Made by a program: the position numbers and the translations under genes. The notes beneath the pieces were generated by a model. That model was not told the origin of the DNA. It was given only the letters and a program-made list of their open reading frames with translations, and searched no databases. Positions 62,632-64,000 of a DNA stretch of 64,000 nucleotides are shown here, one piece after another. Source of the stretch: a virus; IMG/VR virus record IMGVR_UViG_3300047322_000252, positions 54,221 through 118,220 of that record; one strand, written 5' to 3'. The first letter of the stretch is position 1; every line of letters begins with the position of its first letter.

Positions 62632-63318
62632 ATGGAAGAGGGAGGACTCGACGGCAGTAAGCCTTCGCCAGGGAGCGCTCCCGACGCTGGCCCAACCCGC
62701 CCGGTGAAGCCGGGTGGCCTCCCTCTTCCTAACCTTCGCCACTACGGGCACCAGGTCATCGCACCGACCTACACACGCACGTTCTTCGCTGTGCTGAGTG
62801 GTGCCACGACTGTGCAACAGGTCGCCGCCATCGTCGGTCTGAGTGAGACGACGACCAGCAGCCACTTGAAGCGCCTGCGAGGCCTGGGCCTGATCGACTG
62901 GACCTACACGGCCCGCAACCAACGAGGCGTGCGCATCCTGCGCTCCTGCGTGGAGTCAGTGCCGTTCAACAACGAGCGAGGCGAGGACACCATCGCCATC
63001 GTTCTCGCCAGCGAGGACGGCCAAGAGTTCTCTGACGTAGCACCCCTGGTCCGGCCGGTCGAGCCGACCATCACCAACGTGCGAGAGCTACGCAAGGGTG
63101 ACGTGCTGACGCTGGAAGGTCAGGACTACCCGGTCAAGGAAGTGCGCATCGGCCAGAAGGCCAAGCGTGCTGCCATCCGCCTGGGCATCCCCGATGGGGA
63201 GTGGTGGTACAAGCCGCCGCTGGACCAGCCCATCACCGCTGTGCGGACGCACGAGGCCCAGCGCCGCATCAGCCAAGCAACCGAGGCCCGAGACGGGATG
63301 TACCGCTATGGCCGTTGA
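62632..63318 (+). CDS. Winged-helix transcriptional regulator (ArsR/MarR-like)
   Basis: 228 residues. 'FFAVLSGATTVQQVAAIVGLSETTTSSHLKRLRGLGLIDW' (cut, ~residues 47-87) is a typical winged helix-turn-helix: 'T..ELA..VGLS..T.S.HL..L...GLV'. A ~120-residue C-terminal part without a known ligand domain follows, with 'KGDVLTLEGQDYPVKEVRIG'. Possible controller of the right-end genes, which include the LPATG protein. Confidence 0.7.
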   Translation: MEEGGLDGSKPSPGSAPDAGPTRPVKPGGLPLPNLRHYGHQVIAPTYTRTFFAVLSGATTVQQVAAIVGLSETTTSSHLKRLRGLGLIDWTYTARNQRGVRILRSCVESVPFNNERGEDTIAIVLASEDGQEFSDVAPLVRPVEPTITNVRELRKGDVLTLEGQDYPVKEVRIGQKAKRAAIRLGIPDGEWWYKPPLDQPITAVRTHEAQRRISQATEARDGMYRYGR

Positions 63319-63964
63319 GGCCGTTCTCACCATCGACTGCGACGGCAACGTAGCCCTCGTGGTCACCAACAACACCACCCAGGGCTTCACCGGCCAGTAC
63401 GCCACCGCATCCTCGTGGATCGGTGACGCCAGCGTGGCCGCTGGTGCATCACGCACCATCACCGCCCACATCAACGGCCTGAACCCCACGGTGGCGGGCT
63501 ACGTGCGGGGCAAGCTGGACGATGGCACGCCGGTCAGTACCACGTTCAGCGGGACCAAGGAAGGCACCTGCGCTCCGTACATTCCACCGACCACGGTGGT
63601 GGACCTGACGCCCAAGCCGGTGCCTACCACGACACCCGGTCAGACCGTCGTCTACTGCCAGGTGCCTGGGTCCAACCCGCCCATGAGCGTGCCTTGTGAT
63701 GACCCCAGGGCCACGCAGCCGTACCAGCCCCCTACCACCGCCCCTGTTGTCACAACGCCTGTCACAGAGGCACCTGTGGCGTCTGAGGCCCCTGTGGTGG
63801 TCACTGGCCCGCCCCGCACGCACCAAGCTGTGGTGCATGCCGTCCCCGCAACACTCCCGGCGACGGGTCCTGTTCTTCTCGGACCCGAACTGGCGATTGC
63901 CGGACTATGCGCAGCCATCGGCGCTGCCTTCATTCGACTCACTCATCGACGTGCCAACCCCTGA
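63308..63964 (+). CDS. LPATG sortase-type surface protein without signal peptide
   Basis: 218 residues. The C-terminus is a complete sortase sorting signal: LPATG (~residues 184-188), a hydrophobic segment 'LLGPELAIAGLCAAIGAAFI' and a basic end RLTHRRANP. An N-terminal beta domain (~1-80; 'VLTIDCDGNVALVVTNNTTQGF', Ig- or cellulose-binding-like) is joined to it by a Pro/Thr/Val-rich linker. No N-terminal signal peptide is visible and none can be formed from upstream in-frame sequence. A perfect motif A (63746-63756) is inside the linker. Overlaps the previous gene by 11 bases. Confidence 0.65.
   Translation: MAVEAVLTIDCDGNVALVVTNNTTQGFTGQYATASSWIGDASVAAGASRTITAHINGLNPTVAGYVRGKLDDGTPVSTTFSGTKEGTCAPYIPPTTVVDLTPKPVPTTTPGQTVVYCQVPGSNPPMSVPCDDPRATQPYQPPTTAPVVTTPVTEAPVASEAPVVVTGPPRTHQAVVHAVPATLPATGPVLLGPELAIAGLCAAIGAAFIRLTHRRANP
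63746..63756. repeat. Motif A, perfect GTTGTCACAAC
   Basis: Perfect palindrome inside the LPATG gene, read as V-V-T-T. Confidence 0.7.
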
Positions 63965-63978
63965 CAAGGAAGATCCCC

Positions 63979-64000
63979 ATGCCCTCTGGAAGCCTCCCCC
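63979..64000 (+). CDS. Start of next gene, 3' partial
   Basis: ATG at 63979 preceded by AAGGAAG at good spacing; only MPSGSLP is visible before the window ends. Confidence 0.4.

Overview
This window looks like 64 kb of a larger, GC-rich genome of a contractile-tailed (myovirus-like) bacteriophage of an actinobacterium. Phage origin is shown by a baseplate/tail module (tape-measure end, NlpC/P60 hub protein, gpD-like hub, gp25-like wedge, baseplate J, tail protein I), a set of tail fibres, an amidase endolysin and a complete replication module. The actinobacterial host is inferred from four things. A secreted protein carries an Excalibur domain and repeated modules of a type I associate with Acidimicrobiia. 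There is an LPATG sortase-type tail. There is a Ku homologue. Many genes have a TANNNT box only 6-8 nt before the start codon, as in leaderless actinobacterial genes. No terminase, portal, capsid, integrase, tRNA or rRNA gene is visible, so the head genes probably lie outside the window.

Layout. 1-8.7 kb: tail and baseplate operon (+). 8.7-10.2 kb: small membrane protein, SAP/HeH-like protein and a small Cys-rich protein. 10.2-11.6 kb: two genes on the minus strand, probably DNA-binding. 11.6-12.4 kb: regulatory gap with terminators and a 33-codon zinc-knuckle ORF. 12.4-17.6 kb: DnaC-like loader, DnaB-like helicase, DnaG-like primase and SNF2-type helicase. 18.0-21.2 kb: a 1052-codon secreted sugar-dehydrogenase/PKD protein on the minus strand. 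21.3-31.6 kb: ssDNA-binding candidate, family A DNA polymerase, RecA, Cas4/RecB-like and Hjc-like nucleases, a 2H phosphoesterase and small zinc proteins. 31.6-41.4 kb: tail fibres. 41.4-53.2 kb: endolysin, holin candidates and many small proteins, including four tandem paralogues sharing an N-terminal tag. 53.4-58.0 kb (minus): DUF3987-like protein, two small proteins and a VWA/HExxH protein, divergent from a MoxR-type AAA+ ATPase at 58.2-59.2 kb. 59.3-64 kb: Ku, half of a glycosyltransferase, a secreted glycoside hydrolase, a winged-helix regulator and an LPATG protein.

The most unusual signal is at the DNA level. Two short motifs are scattered through genes and gaps on both strands. Motif A is the palindrome GTTGTNACAAC: 3 perfect and at least 26 one-mismatch copies by hand count. 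Motif B is the tandem 13-mer CATTGACAYTGAC: 13 exact and 4 one-mismatch copies. They are read in different frames in different genes, so selection appears to act on DNA. In four intergenic places they lie side by side. This resembles the stoperator arrays of cluster A mycobacteriophages in organisation but not in sequence, and the two minus-strand DNA-binding genes at 10.2-11.6 kb are candidate readers. All functions come from reading motifs by eye; no database search was possible.
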